Translations under genes and position numbers: made by a program | The notes under the pieces: generated by a model | Database searches by the model: none | Seen by the model: the letters and a program-made list of their open reading frames with translations, nothing else | What the model was told of the DNA's origin: nothing | In this document: piece after piece, positions 12,075 to 19,681 of the stretch | How the letters are laid out: every line of letters starts with the position of its first letter | How positions within the stretch are numbered: the stretch's first letter is position 1 | Source of the DNA: Microbacterium foliorum | GTDB lineage: Bacteria > Actinomycetota > Actinomycetes > Actinomycetales > Microbacteriaceae | NCBI RefSeq assembly: GCF_003367705.1 | Contig: NZ_CP031425.1 | Span: 1 to 64,000 of the forward strand | Length of the DNA stretch: 64,000 nucleotides | Reading direction: 5' to 3'

Positions 12075-13009
12075 CGATCAACGACGACCACCGGGGTGGC
12101 CACACGCCACTGACGCCGCCGCCGGCGGCTCCCGAAGCGACGGCCGAGACCCCCGGAACGCCGGGGCAGCAGTCCCCCGCACAGCCCACAGAACAGCATC
12201 GGACCCCGGGAGCGACAGCCATCCTGGTCGTGACGGCCGTGGTGGGCGGTGTCGCCCTGCTCGCCTCGGGCGGCGCAGCGGCCTTCGCCGGCACCGGTGG
12301 GCTGCTCTCCTCGTCGACCGGCTCGGGTGACGTCGTGCAGACCGTGGATGCGAGCGGGCTGCAGGGCATCGACCTCGACGTCGACGCGGGCAACATGCGC
12401 GTCGAATTCGGCGACGTCGATGAGGCGCGGCTCTCGGTCAGCAACAGCCGTGGACCGGCATGGACCCTCGAGCGCGAGGGTGACGAGCTGGTCGTGCACT
12501 CCCCGAACTCCGAGTTCGGGTGGTGGTTCGGCAGCTGGTTCGGTGACGACCAGTCGGCGGTGCTGACGCTGCCCGACAGCCTTCGCGACTCCGCCGTGGA
12601 CGCGGACATGACCCTCGATGCCGGCAGTCTCGACGTGGTCGGGGACTTCGGGGAACTCGACCTCACCGTCAATGCGGGGGCGCTCGATGTCGAGGGGGCT
12701 GCGAACAGCGTGAGCATCGACATGAGCGCCGGCCGCGCCGACGCCCTGCTCGACGGAGTGGAGACTGCGGCCCTCAGTGTCTCGGCGGGCGACCTCAGCG
12801 TCGATCTGACCGGACGGGCGCCCACGACGACGACGATCGACGTGAGCGCCGGGTCGGTGGATCTCACCGTGCCGAACACGTCGTATGCGATCACGCAAGA
12901 TGTCACCGCGGGATCCCTCGACGCGAAAGTCGAGCAGTCGGCCGACGCCCAGCGGGCGATCGATGTGTCTCTGGCTGCGGGCAGAGTCACGATTCGCCCC
13001 GGTCGGTGA
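12071..13009 (+). CDS. Membrane-anchored DUF4097-like beta-repeat protein
   Basis: This 312-residue protein is the third gene of the kinase-regulator operon. It has a proline-rich cytoplasmic N-terminus of about 50 residues, one transmembrane segment around residues 54-80 (AILVVTAVVGGVALLASGG), and an exported domain of short repeats rich in Gly, Asp and Ser (for example VDAGNMRVEFGDV, MTLDAGSLDVVGDF, VSAGDLSVDL, VTAGSLDAKV). The repeats are typical of DUF4097-like right-handed beta-structures often linked to such two-component pairs. It is probably an envelope protein under control of, or sensed by, the system; this is inference. Confidence 0.72.
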   Translation: MTINDDHRGGHTPLTPPPAAPEATAETPGTPGQQSPAQPTEQHRTPGATAILVVTAVVGGVALLASGGAAAFAGTGGLLSSSTGSGDVVQTVDASGLQGIDLDVDAGNMRVEFGDVDEARLSVSNSRGPAWTLEREGDELVVHSPNSEFGWWFGSWFGDDQSAVLTLPDSLRDSAVDADMTLDAGSLDVVGDFGELDLTVNAGALDVEGAANSVSIDMSAGRADALLDGVETAALSVSAGDLSVDLTGRAPTTTTIDVSAGSVDLTVPNTSYAITQDVTAGSLDAKVEQSADAQRAIDVSLAAGRVTIRPGR

Positions 13010-13016
13010 TCCTCGT

Positions 13017-13048
13017 CGAGGGCGGGGTTCGACGGTTCCCCGCCCTCG
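13017..13048 (+). terminator. Terminator after the kinase operon
   Basis: An inverted repeat CGAGGGCGGGG (13017-13027) and CCCCGCCCTCG (13038-13048) follows the operon by eight bases. A weak T-run (ATTGGGT) follows. Confidence 0.65.
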
Positions 13049-13049
13049 A

Positions 13050-13079
13050 TTGGGTAAATCTCAGAATCTCCGGTAAAGT
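13050..13079 (+). promoter_or_regulatory. Promoter of the tRNA-Ile/tRNA-Ala unit
   Basis: A -35-like TTGGGT at 13050-13055 and a -10 TAAAGT at 13074-13079 are spaced by 18 bases and end 13 bases before tRNA-Ile. Confidence 0.6.
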
Positions 13080-13092
13080 TTCGGAGGTTGAC

Positions 13093-13166
13093 GGGCCCAT
13101 AGCTCAGGCGGTTAGAGCGCTTCACTGATAATGAAGAGGTCCCAGGTTCAAGTCCTGGTGGGCCCA
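13093..13166 (+). tRNA. tRNA-Ile (anticodon GAT)
   Basis: A 74-base cloverleaf with acceptor pair GGGCCCA/TGGGCCC and discriminator A. The anticodon loop CTGATAA gives GAT for isoleucine, and the T-arm GGTTCAAGTCC is present. CCA is not fully encoded. It precedes tRNA-Ala by 25 bases and is probably co-transcribed with it. Confidence 0.97.
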
Positions 13167-13191
13167 CTCATCAACTCAAGAAATCCCTCAC

Positions 13192-13264
13192 GGGGCCTTA
13201 GCTCAGTTGGTAGAGCGCCTGCTTTGCAAGCAGGATGTCAGGAGTTCGAATCTCCTAGGCTCCA
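13192..13264 (+). tRNA. tRNA-Ala (anticodon TGC)
   Basis: A 73-base cloverleaf with acceptor GGGGCCT pairing with AGGCTCC and discriminator A. The anticodon stem-loop CTGCTTTGCAAGCAG gives TGC for alanine, and the T-loop GTTCGAATC is present. It is second in the tandem tRNA pair and is followed by a strong terminator. Confidence 0.97.
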
Positions 13265-13282
13265 CACTGTGTTGAGACAGTT

Positions 13283-13320
13283 CGAGAAGGCCCCGCCTGG
13301 TGCGGGGCCTTCTCGTTTAT
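13283..13320 (+). terminator. Rho-independent terminator after the tRNA pair
   Basis: A perfect 14-base stem CGAGAAGGCCCCGC (13283-13296) and GCGGGGCCTTCTCG (13302-13315) with a five-base loop, followed by TTTAT. Confidence 0.88.
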
Positions 13321-13341
13321 CCCCTCTCCACAGGTGTTAAC

Positions 13342-13356
13342 AACCCTGTTAACAAC
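13342..13356. repeat. GTTAAC-containing 15-base motif, first copy
   Basis: AACCCTGTTAACAAC at 13342-13356 recurs as an exact inverted copy at 19196-19210. A further GTTAACA lies just upstream at 13336. Both copies lie in intergenic DNA next to DnaA-box-like sequence (TCCACAGG here). Function unknown. Confidence 0.6.
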
Positions 13357-13482
13357 CATGCACGCACCTCTGTTCACGCACCGACGAAACCACATTCCAT
13401 GTCTTCGCAAGGATCGCAACCCCCCTTCTCAGCTCCGCGACTCGGGCGTAACCTGCCGGTCATGGGTGAGGAGAAATCCACG

Positions 13483-13746
13483 ATGGTCCAGACTGAGGTC
13501 ACTTTCGACGGGACGAGCTTCCTGCTGTCCCAGGACCAGGACGTGGGTGAGCTTCGTCGCCGCATCGAGGAGGCGACACGGGGCACCGGCACGTTCGTCG
13601 ACGTGGTCGTCGTCGGCAACCGGCAGGTGAGCGTGCTGATCACTCCGCGCAGCCACGTCACGATCAGTGTCGCCACCGTCGCCTACGACTCGCGTGACAC
13701 CGGCGACCTCGACTATCCGTACGGCGGGTACTACGACGTCATCTGA
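13483..13746 (+). CDS. Small conserved-looking hypothetical protein
   Basis: An 87-residue protein that I do not recognise. It is predicted to be soluble, with an N-terminal beta strand (TEVTFDGTSFLL), a short helix (GELRRRIEEATR) and two more strands (FVDVVVVGNRQVSVLIT, HVTISVATVAYD), ending in an aromatic tail DYPYGGYYDVI. ATG 13483 was chosen because GAGGAG at 13468-13473 gives an ideal ribosome-binding site; the in-frame ATG 13462 lacks one. The codon pattern is typical of the genome. It stands alone after the tRNA terminator. Confidence 0.7.
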   Translation: MVQTEVTFDGTSFLLSQDQDVGELRRRIEEATRGTGTFVDVVVVGNRQVSVLITPRSHVTISVATVAYDSRDTGDLDYPYGGYYDVI

Positions 13747-13760
13747 CACGGTTCGACGTG

Positions 13761-14291
13761 TCAGATCCGCGGGCCGCGGATCATGCGCACGGGCCCTCTC
13801 ACCTCTCGGATGTCGACGGTCTCACCCTTCTGCGTGACCACGATCTCGTCGCTGTCCGCGAGGTTGCTCGCGACGCGGCGCACCTGGGGCATCAGCGCAC
13901 GCCAGGAATCCCCGCCGATCGCGCGGGCCACATCGCTCGGGCAGATCGACGACCCGTCGCGTTTGCGCGTGAGAGCGCGGATGGTCGCGGCGATCCTCTC
14001 GTCGAACTCCTCCCCGGCCGGCTCCTCCCACCACGGCGCTCCGCGCTCGCCCAGAGCGGTCTTCGCATCCTGCACGCGTCGTCGGGCATCGGATTCCGCG
14101 GCTCTGACCGCACGCCGCGCTGCCATGAGCTCGTCCACCAGCTCCTGACGGAACGAATCCGGGATCGAAGGATCCGTCGCCCGCCATCGGCGCCCGCCGA
14201 TGATCACGTGGTGTCCGTCGGGCGTGAGCTCGGGGCCCCCGTCGTCCGTGTCGCCCGCCTTCGTGGAACGTGCGCCCCTGTCCGATGCCAT
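13761..14291 (-). CDS. DUF3253 domain protein
   Basis: This 176-residue protein has a C-terminal DUF3253 domain, visible in SICPSDVARAIGG-DSWRALM, then VRRVASNLADSDEIVVTQKG and the terminal VRGPVRMIRGPRI. The family resembles a winged helix. The N-terminal half carries WRATDPSIPDSFRQELVDELMAARRAVR, a charged helical region seen in related actinobacterial proteins that act as small DNA- or RNA-associated factors. ATG 14291 is the first plausible start of this reading frame. Neighbours do not suggest a pathway. Confidence 0.78.
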   Translation of the reverse strand: MASDRGARSTKAGDTDDGGPELTPDGHHVIIGGRRWRATDPSIPDSFRQELVDELMAARRAVRAAESDARRRVQDAKTALGERGAPWWEEPAGEEFDERIAATIRALTRKRDGSSICPSDVARAIGGDSWRALMPQVRRVASNLADSDEIVVTQKGETVDIREVRGPVRMIRGPRI

Positions 14292-14371
14292 GAACGGCAG
14301 TCTGCCCTCGTGGTGCGACACGCGACAGGGGCTTGACCGCCCCGGGATGGGGCCGTCGGGCGGCGCCCGTC

Positions 14372-15493
14372 TCAGCCGACCGCGGTGAGCCCGTGAGGGG
14401 CGACGTTGAGGCGCTCGCAGCCGTCTGCGGTCACCACGACGATGTCCTCGATGCGGGCGCCCCACTGCCCCGCGAAGTAGATGCCCGGCTCGATGCTGAA
14501 GGCCATGCCCTCGCGGAGCACGAGGTCGTTACCAGGGGCGATGTAGGGCTCCTCGTGCACCGAGACGCCGATTCCATGACCCGTGCGGTGCAGGAACGCG
14601 TCGGCGAGTCCCGCCTCGGCCAGGACGCTGCGCGCTGCGGCATCCACGTCGTGCGCGGTCGCCCCGGGGCGCACGGCGTCGACGGCGGCCTGCTGGGCGC
14701 GCACCAGCACGCCGATCCGCTCCGCCGCATCTGGGGCCGGGCTTCCGACGACGTAGGTGCGCGTGCTGTCGGAGTTGTAGCCGCTGGGCACGGCTCCCCC
14801 GATGTCGACGACGACGACGTCTCCGTCCTGGATGACCCGGTCGGACACCTCATGATGCGGGTCGGCGCCGTTCGGACCCGATCCCACGATCACGAACTCC
14901 ACTGTGCGGTGTCCTTCGGCGACGATGGCGTCGGCGATGTCCGCCGCCACCTCGCGCTCGGTGCGGCCGGTACGCAACCACTCGTGCACCCGTCGGTGCA
15001 CGGCGTCGATCGCCGCTCCGGCTCTGCGCAGCTCGGCCACCTCGTCGGCGTCCTTGATCATGCGGCCCTCGCGCAGCACCGGCGTCGCGAGCTCGATGTC
15101 CACGCCGAGTCTCCGTGCCAGGGGCACCACGTGCAGCGCCGGAAGCGCGTCGGAGACGCCGACCCTGGACACCGTGTCGAGGGCGGCGGCGACCAGTTCG
15201 TACGGATCCTCGCCATCGACCCAGTCGGCGACGGCGAGACCGAGATCACCCACGGCGGTGCTGCGCACCTTGGCCAGTTCCATCCGAGGGACGACGACGG
15301 TCGCAGCCGTGCCGGGGCCGAGGATCAGCGCGGTGAGGCGCTCGATCGTGTCGCCCTCGACACCCACGACGTACTCGAGGTCGGGGCCCGGGCCCACGAC
15401 GATCCCGTCGAGGCCCGCCTCGGCGGCCAGGGCTGACGCACGATCGAGTCGGGCGGCGTAGACGGATGCGGGGAAGAACGGCTGCGTGCTCAC
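14372..15493 (-). CDS. M24-family Xaa-Pro aminopeptidase/dipeptidase
   Basis: This 373-residue cytoplasmic metallopeptidase removes or splits residues next to proline. An N-terminal creatinase-like domain (about 1-135) is followed by the pita-bread catalytic domain. The five metal ligands are visible: D in VVDIGG and D in NSDSTRT, H in GHGIGVSVHEEPY, E in FSIEPGIY and E in ARIEDIVV. The start is GTG 15493: a hexamer TAGCGT lies seven bases upstream on the minus strand, which fits a leaderless transcript. Substrate specificity (peptidase against prolidase) cannot be told from sequence. Confidence 0.87.
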   Translation of the reverse strand: MSTQPFFPASVYAARLDRASALAAEAGLDGIVVGPGPDLEYVVGVEGDTIERLTALILGPGTAATVVVPRMELAKVRSTAVGDLGLAVADWVDGEDPYELVAAALDTVSRVGVSDALPALHVVPLARRLGVDIELATPVLREGRMIKDADEVAELRRAGAAIDAVHRRVHEWLRTGRTEREVAADIADAIVAEGHRTVEFVIVGSGPNGADPHHEVSDRVIQDGDVVVVDIGGAVPSGYNSDSTRTYVVGSPAPDAAERIGVLVRAQQAAVDAVRPGATAHDVDAAARSVLAEAGLADAFLHRTGHGIGVSVHEEPYIAPGNDLVLREGMAFSIEPGIYFAGQWGARIEDIVVVTADGCERLNVAPHGLTAVG

Positions 15494-15531
15494 GGCATCC
15501 ACGCTACTGCGCGCACAGCAGCTGTGAGGGC

Positions 15532-15981
15532 TCAGCTCGCGGCGAGGCGGATGCGCTCGCTCAGCAGCGTGCGGTTGCTTGCCGACAGGTCGAGCAGGGC
15601 ATATGCCGTGGGCCACATGGTGCCGTCGTCCAGGTTCGAGATCGGCTCGAAGCCGAAGGTTCCGTAGCGAGCCTTGAACTTGCTGGCGGGCTGGAAGAAG
15701 CACAGCACCTTGCCGTCCTTCCCCCACGCGGGCATGCCGTAGTAGGTGCGCGGCACCAGCTCGGGCGCGACCTCGCTGACGAGATCGTGCAAAGCGGCGG
15801 ACAGCTCTCGGTCACCGGCGTCGGGAAGCTTGGCGATGGCGGCCTCGAGATCGGCCAATCCCTCTGCCCGCACATCCTCCGGGGTCTTCCTGGCGCGCGA
15901 GCGGGACTTGCGCTTGTCGGCCGCCGCCTCCTTCATGGCCTCGCGCTCCTCTGCGCTGAAGTTCTTCTCGTCGTCGGCCAT
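15532..15981 (-). CDS. DUF1801 (YdhG-like) protein
   Basis: A 149-residue soluble protein with a lysine/arginine-rich N-terminal tail (residues 1-40) and a DUF1801 core visible in LVSEVAPELVPRTYYGMPAWGKDGKVLCFF. The family is small and widespread; its biochemical role is not established to my knowledge. It is probably a single-gene unit, convergent with nothing and 38 bases upstream of the peptidase gene start, so co-transcription with the peptidase is possible. Confidence 0.82.
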   Translation of the reverse strand: MADDEKNFSAEEREAMKEAAADKRKSRSRARKTPEDVRAEGLADLEAAIAKLPDAGDRELSAALHDLVSEVAPELVPRTYYGMPAWGKDGKVLCFFQPASKFKARYGTFGFEPISNLDDGTMWPTAYALLDLSASNRTLLSERIRLAAS

Positions 15982-16119
15982 GGTCGATCCTCTCCTCGGG
16001 TGTCGCGTGATGGCTTCAGACTACGGATCAGGCCGTCGCGGTGCTTCTCGATTCCTGATCGATAGGCGGCGCCCTTCGCGCGCGCCCGACACATACGACG
16101 CCTCCCACGCCGCGCGAAC

Positions 16120-16125
16120 TAGGGT
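16120..16125 (+). promoter_or_regulatory. -10 hexamer for the Nudix gene (leaderless)
   Basis: TAGGGT at 16120-16125 is followed by six bases and then ATG 16132. Confidence 0.55.
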
Positions 16126-16131
16126 GTTCTC

Positions 16132-16554
16132 ATGGACATGCGGGTCGCGGCATACGCGGTCGTCACCGATGACGACGGACGCATACTTCTGGCGCGCTGG
16201 ATCGAGGGCCGCCGGGTCGCCTGGACCATGCCGGGTGGCGGACTGGAGCCCGGCGAGGCTCCGGAAGACGCAGTGCGCCGCGAGCTGCGCGAGGAGACGG
16301 GGTACACCGTCAAGGTCGGCGAACTGCTGGGCATCCACTCGCGCGTGATTCCCGCGAGTCAGCGCGTGACGCCGTCGGATCAGCCTCTGCACACCTTGCG
16401 CATCGTGTACCGGGCGACGGTACGGGGTGGACGGTTGCGGTTCGAGACCGATGGATCCACCGACATGGCCGAGTGGTTCCCCCGCGCCGCGGTCGCAGAG
16501 CTGCAGCGCGTGAAGCTGGTCGACATCGCCCTGCGGATGGCGGGCATCCTCTGA
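16132..16554 (+). CDS. Nudix hydrolase
   Basis: A 140-residue enzyme expected to hydrolyse a nucleoside diphosphate linked to another group. The Nudix box is complete: GGGLEPGEAPEDAVRRELRE followed by ETGY, giving the GX5EX7REUXEEXGU pattern with all three metal-binding glutamates. The rest is a plain single Nudix domain (VAAYAVVTDDDGRILLAR at the N-terminus). The start is supported by the leaderless hexamer upstream. The substrate cannot be predicted. It converges with the YbaK gene, separated by one base. Confidence 0.9.
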   Translation: MDMRVAAYAVVTDDDGRILLARWIEGRRVAWTMPGGGLEPGEAPEDAVRRELREETGYTVKVGELLGIHSRVIPASQRVTPSDQPLHTLRIVYRATVRGGRLRFETDGSTDMAEWFPRAAVAELQRVKLVDIALRMAGIL

Positions 16555-16555
16555 G

Positions 16556-17071
16556 TCAGGCGCGCGGTTCTTCGGGGACCGAGATGTCTGCGACCGTGGC
16601 GTCGTACGCCGCGATCAGATCGTCGGCGTCGACGAAGAGGCTGTATCCGTGGGCACCGGCACCCATCGCGATGCGCTGACCCACGATGGACTCGTCGGCG
16701 AAGACCGGCCACGCGGTCGTGCTGCCGATCGGCACGATGGTGCCTCGTTCGTATCCCGTCGCCGCCAGAGCGAGATCCGGTTCGGGCAGGCGAAGCTTGT
16801 TGACGCCGACCACGGCACGCAGCTTCGGCCACGAGATCGAGCGTCCGCCCGGGATCAGAGCGAAGAGGTAGGTGTCGTCCGACCGCTTGACCACCAGGGT
16901 CTTCACGATGCCGGAGGCGGGGATGCCGAGGAGCTCCGCAGCCTCGAACAGGCTGCCGGCGGCCGGTCGTTCGAGGATCTCGATGTCGAGACCCCGCGAT
17001 GCGGCGGCATCCCGCACCCGTGCATGAAGATCCGCCGGCTCGGAAGCCGGCGGATCCGATGGTGATGTCAC
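16556..17071 (-). CDS. YbaK/EbsC-family aminoacyl-tRNA deacylase
   Basis: This 171-residue protein belongs to the YbaK/ProX family, which removes wrongly attached amino acids from tRNA. Family features are the N-terminal helix, EILERPAAGSLFEAAELLGI and the segment IVKTLVVKRSDD-YLFALIPGG, then KLRAVVGVNKLRLPEP. The GTG start at 17071 overlaps the stop of the upstream gene (GTGA), which implies translational coupling. The exact tRNA substrate, most often Cys-tRNA(Pro), is inferred from the family only. Confidence 0.87.
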   Translation of the reverse strand: MTSPSDPPASEPADLHARVRDAAASRGLDIEILERPAAGSLFEAAELLGIPASGIVKTLVVKRSDDTYLFALIPGGRSISWPKLRAVVGVNKLRLPEPDLALAATGYERGTIVPIGSTTAWPVFADESIVGQRIAMGAGAHGYSLFVDADDLIAAYDATVADISVPEEPRA

Positions 17072-17568
17072 GCGTCGGGTGCAGAGAGCGGGTCGTCGGC
17101 GACCCAGAGCTCGTCGTCCGCGCGAAGCGCCTGCCAGGCGGCGTACAGCACGCCGGCCGCGGCCGCGGCACCGAGGATGATCGCGATGATCGAACCTGCG
17201 CTGGGGCCCTTCGGCTCGGGCTTCGTCGCCTTGCGGACCTTCTTCACGACACCTTCGCGCTTGGAGTTCGCGACGTCCCATGCGGTGAGCGCAGTGCCCA
17301 CGACGCCACCGACGATCGGAACGACCTTGTCGTCGACGACGTGATGACCGAAACGGACTCCGCGATCGACGACCGGCGCCAGGCGACGGTTGTAGGTGTC
17401 CTGCACGGCGGGTCCGACCTGCTCGCGGCCGAAGTGGCCGAGCTGGCGTCCGGCCTCACGTGCGACGTCGGCCGCATGGCCGACCAGGACCTGCTGGTTC
17501 TCCCAGAGCTGGTTCGCGTCGGACTGAAGACGACGCAGCTCCTTCTTCCGCTTGCGGCTGATGCTCAC
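17068..17568 (-). CDS. Hypothetical membrane protein upstream of ybaK-like gene
   Basis: A 166-residue protein of unknown function. The GTG start at 17568 has a strong ribosome-binding site (AGGAGAG) six bases upstream on the minus strand; longer in-frame extensions are less likely. The N-terminus is very basic (SISRKRKKELRRLQSDANQL), residues 15-75 look helical and amphipathic, and a transmembrane segment lies near residues 128-148 (GSIIAIILGAAAAAGVLYAA) before an acidic tail. The four-base overlap with the YbaK-like gene marks an operon. Confidence 0.75.
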   Translation of the reverse strand: MSISRKRKKELRRLQSDANQLWENQQVLVGHAADVAREAGRQLGHFGREQVGPAVQDTYNRRLAPVVDRGVRFGHHVVDDKVVPIVGGVVGTALTAWDVANSKREGVVKKVRKATKPEPKGPSAGSIIAIILGAAAAAGVLYAAWQALRADDELWVADDPLSAPDA

Positions 17569-17701
17569 GATGCTCTCCTGTCGATTGGAGTACGGGTTCC
17601 CCATCTTGCCACGCGACCCTGGATGGGGGGAGGGAATCGCCGAACCCTTGCATCTGGCGTCGATCAGCGCTATCGCACGGCCCGCGCACCGGAAGCTCTG
17701 A

Positions 17702-17707
17702 GAGAAT
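17702..17707 (+). promoter_or_regulatory. Possible -10 hexamer for the cyclophilin gene
   Basis: GAGAAT at 17702-17707 lies six bases before ATG 17714, the spacing seen at other leaderless genes here, although the first base departs from TANNNT. Confidence 0.35.
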
Positions 17708-17713
17708 GAACGC

Positions 17714-18271
17714 ATGGTCAACGCTTCTCATGTCGCAACCCTGCACACCAACCACGGTGACATCGTCATCAACCTCTTCGGCGATCACGCCCCGAAGACG
17801 GTCAAGAACTTCGTCGGTCTCGCCGACGGCACCCAGGACTGGACGCACCCCGCCACCGGCAAGCCGGGCGAGGGCCCGCTGTACAAGGACGTCGTCTTCC
17901 ACCGCATCATCCCGAACTTCATGATCCAGGGCGGCGACCCGCTCGGACAGGGCGTCGGCGGACCGGGCTACAACTTCGACGACGAGATCAACATGGAGCT
18001 CACCTTCGCCGAGCCCTACATCCTCGCCATGGCCAACGCCGGCCTTCGTCGCAACGCCATCACGGGCAAGGCCGAGGGCACCAACGGCTCGCAGTTCTTC
18101 ATCACCACCGACCCGACCCCCTGGCTCCAGGGCAAGCACACGATCTTCGGCGAGGTCGCCGACGACGCCTCCAAGGCCGTCGTCGACAAGATCGCAGCCG
18201 TTCCGACCGCTGCGGGCGACCGCCCGATCGAGCCGGTCGTGCTGCAGTCGATCGACATCGTCGCAGCCTGA
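17714..18271 (+). CDS. Peptidyl-prolyl cis-trans isomerase, cyclophilin type
   Basis: A 185-residue cytoplasmic cyclophilin that speeds up prolyl isomerisation in protein folding. The catalytic-site segment FHRIIPNFMIQGGDP near residues 58-72 carries the conserved arginine, and NGSQFFITT plus LQGKHTIFGEV complete the signature. There is no signal peptide. It is followed after 18 bases by the rhomboid gene and may share its transcript. Position downstream of gyrA and before crgA matches other actinobacteria. Confidence 0.95.
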   Translation: MVNASHVATLHTNHGDIVINLFGDHAPKTVKNFVGLADGTQDWTHPATGKPGEGPLYKDVVFHRIIPNFMIQGGDPLGQGVGGPGYNFDDEINMELTFAEPYILAMANAGLRRNAITGKAEGTNGSQFFITTDPTPWLQGKHTIFGEVADDASKAVVDKIAAVPTAAGDRPIEPVVLQSIDIVAA

Positions 18272-18289
18272 CGACGCGGGCCGATCCGG

Positions 18290-19189
18290 ATGACGACGCC
18301 TGAGTTCGCGGGCAATCGCGACAACTTCTGCTACCGGCATCCGGATCGGCAGAGCTTCGTGCTCTGCCAGCGATGCCTGCGCACGATCTGCCCCGAGTGC
18401 CAGACGCAGGCCGCCGTCGGCGTGATCTGCCCCGAATGCATGGCAGAGCAGCGCAAGAGCCGCACTCCCGCCCAGAAGCGGGCCGAGCGCCGCTGGGGCG
18501 GTCGCAACACCGCCACGGCGACCGTGCGCAGCGGCAAGCCGATGGTCACGTACGTGCTGCTCGCGATCACCTCGTTCATCGGACTCGTGCAGCTGATCCC
18601 CGGCCTCGGAGACGCCGTCACGGCGCAGCTGCTGTTCGCACCGAGGTACCTGTACCCCGATCTCTCGCTGCTGCCCTTCGAGCCGTGGCGACTGCTCACC
18701 GCGGTCTTCGCACATGGCGGGATCTTCCACCTCGGGCTGAACATGCTCGCCCTGTGGATGCTGGGGCAGAACCTCGAGCCGATGCTGGGCCGAGCGCGCT
18801 ATCTCTCGCTTTACCTGATCAGCGGACTCGGCGGCTCGGTCGCGGTCGCTCTGCTAGATCCCTTCGGTGCGACGGTCGGTGCGTCGGGGGCGATCTTCGG
18901 CCTGATGGCGGCGCTCCTCATCATCGGACGGCACATCGGTGCGAACGTCACCGGCATCCTCGTGATCCTCGGCATCAACTTCGTCCTCGGGTTCGTGATC
19001 GGCGGGATCGCCTGGCAGGCGCACCTGGGAGGTGCGATCGTCGGAGCGCTCGTCGCGTTCATCCTCACCCGTACCCGGCGTCGGGAGCAGCGCACCGCGC
19101 AGATCCTGCTGCTCGCGGCGGTCGTCGTGGCACTGGTGCTGCTCGTGGCCCTGCTCGTGCCCTTCCTGATCACGTCGGTTTATTCCTGA
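18290..19189 (+). CDS. Rhomboid-family intramembrane serine protease with N-terminal zinc-ribbon-like domain
   Basis: A 299-residue integral membrane protein. The first 60 residues carry a Cys/His cluster (CYRHP, LCQRC, CPEC, CPECM) that should bind zinc, like a B-box. After a basic stretch, six hydrophobic segments follow. The catalytic serine lies in GASGAIFG and the histidine in HLGGAIVG; HGGIFHLGLNML is the conserved loop-2 region. The zinc-binding N-terminus is common in actinobacterial rhomboids. Natural substrates are unknown. It ends before a bidirectional terminator facing crgA. Confidence 0.92.
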   Translation: MTTPEFAGNRDNFCYRHPDRQSFVLCQRCLRTICPECQTQAAVGVICPECMAEQRKSRTPAQKRAERRWGGRNTATATVRSGKPMVTYVLLAITSFIGLVQLIPGLGDAVTAQLLFAPRYLYPDLSLLPFEPWRLLTAVFAHGGIFHLGLNMLALWMLGQNLEPMLGRARYLSLYLISGLGGSVAVALLDPFGATVGASGAIFGLMAALLIIGRHIGANVTGILVILGINFVLGFVIGGIAWQAHLGGAIVGALVAFILTRTRRREQRTAQILLLAAVVVALVLLVALLVPFLITSVYS

Positions 19190-19195
19190 TCGGGA

Positions 19196-19210
19196 GTTGT
19201 TAACAGGGTT
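19196..19210. repeat. GTTAAC-containing 15-base motif, inverted copy
   Basis: GTTGTTAACAGGGTT is the exact reverse complement of 13342-13356. It lies in the gap between the rhomboid and crgA genes. Confidence 0.6.
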
Positions 19211-19262
19211 TTCGACCCATGTGAATAACATCGGTGTAATTCTCCCCAGGGTGGGGATAACC

Positions 19263-19271
19263 TGTGGATAA
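19263..19271 (-). promoter_or_regulatory. Isolated perfect DnaA box
   Basis: TGTGGATAA at 19263-19271 is an exact TTATCCACA box on the minus strand, outside oriC. Such isolated boxes can titrate DnaA or regulate neighbouring genes. Confidence 0.5.
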
Positions 19272-19300
19272 ATCGGATCTCCGACAGGCAACGATCACAG

Positions 19301-19338
19301 AAGAAGGCCCCTTCCGCCGACGCGGAAGGGGCCTTCTT
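19301..19338. terminator. Bidirectional terminator between rhomboid and crgA
   Basis: A perfect 17-base inverted repeat, AAGAAGGCCCCTTCCGC (19301-19317) and its complement at 19322-19338, with a four-base loop. It lies between convergent genes and can serve both. Confidence 0.85.
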
Positions 19339-19357
19339 CGAAGTGAGGGGGTGCGGG

Positions 19358-19597
19358 TCAGCGCCAGCGCGTGGTCATCAGGAAGCCGATCAGCGCGATA
19401 CCGAGGCCGATGGCCAGATTCCAGTTGTCGAGGCCCGGAATCGGGAACTGCATGCCCGAGATGTAGAACACCAGGATCCACGCCAGCCCGAGCAGCATGA
19501 AGCCGACCATCACCGGCTTGAACCACACGGCGTTGGGCGCGGCTTCGCCTTCGCTGCGCGGAACTTCGGGTTCTTCGGTGTTACGGTCGCGTGCCAT
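19358..19597 (-). CDS. crgA: Cell division protein CrgA
   Basis: CrgA is a small two-helix membrane protein that recruits peptidoglycan synthesis proteins to the division septum in actinobacteria. The 79-residue product has a charged N-terminus (ARDRNTEEPEVPRSEGEA), then two transmembrane segments (VMVGFMLLGLAWILVFYI and LAIGLGIALIGFLMTT) joined by the hallmark loop QFPIPGLDNWN, and the terminal TRWR. It sits between the rhomboid and sortase genes close to the pkn cluster, its usual place. Confidence 0.93.
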   Translation of the reverse strand: MARDRNTEEPEVPRSEGEAAPNAVWFKPVMVGFMLLGLAWILVFYISGMQFPIPGLDNWNLAIGLGIALIGFLMTTRWR

Positions 19598-19669
19598 TCC
19601 GCCAGTGTACCGAAGTCTCGTATATCGCACGGAATCTCGCGGTGTGGGCGGGACTTCAGGTCGGGGAGA

Positions 19670-19675
19670 TAAGAT
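19670..19675 (+). promoter_or_regulatory. -10 hexamer for the sortase gene (leaderless)
   Basis: TAAGAT at 19670-19675 is followed by six bases and ATG 19682. Confidence 0.55.
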
Positions 19676-19681
19676 CGCGCC

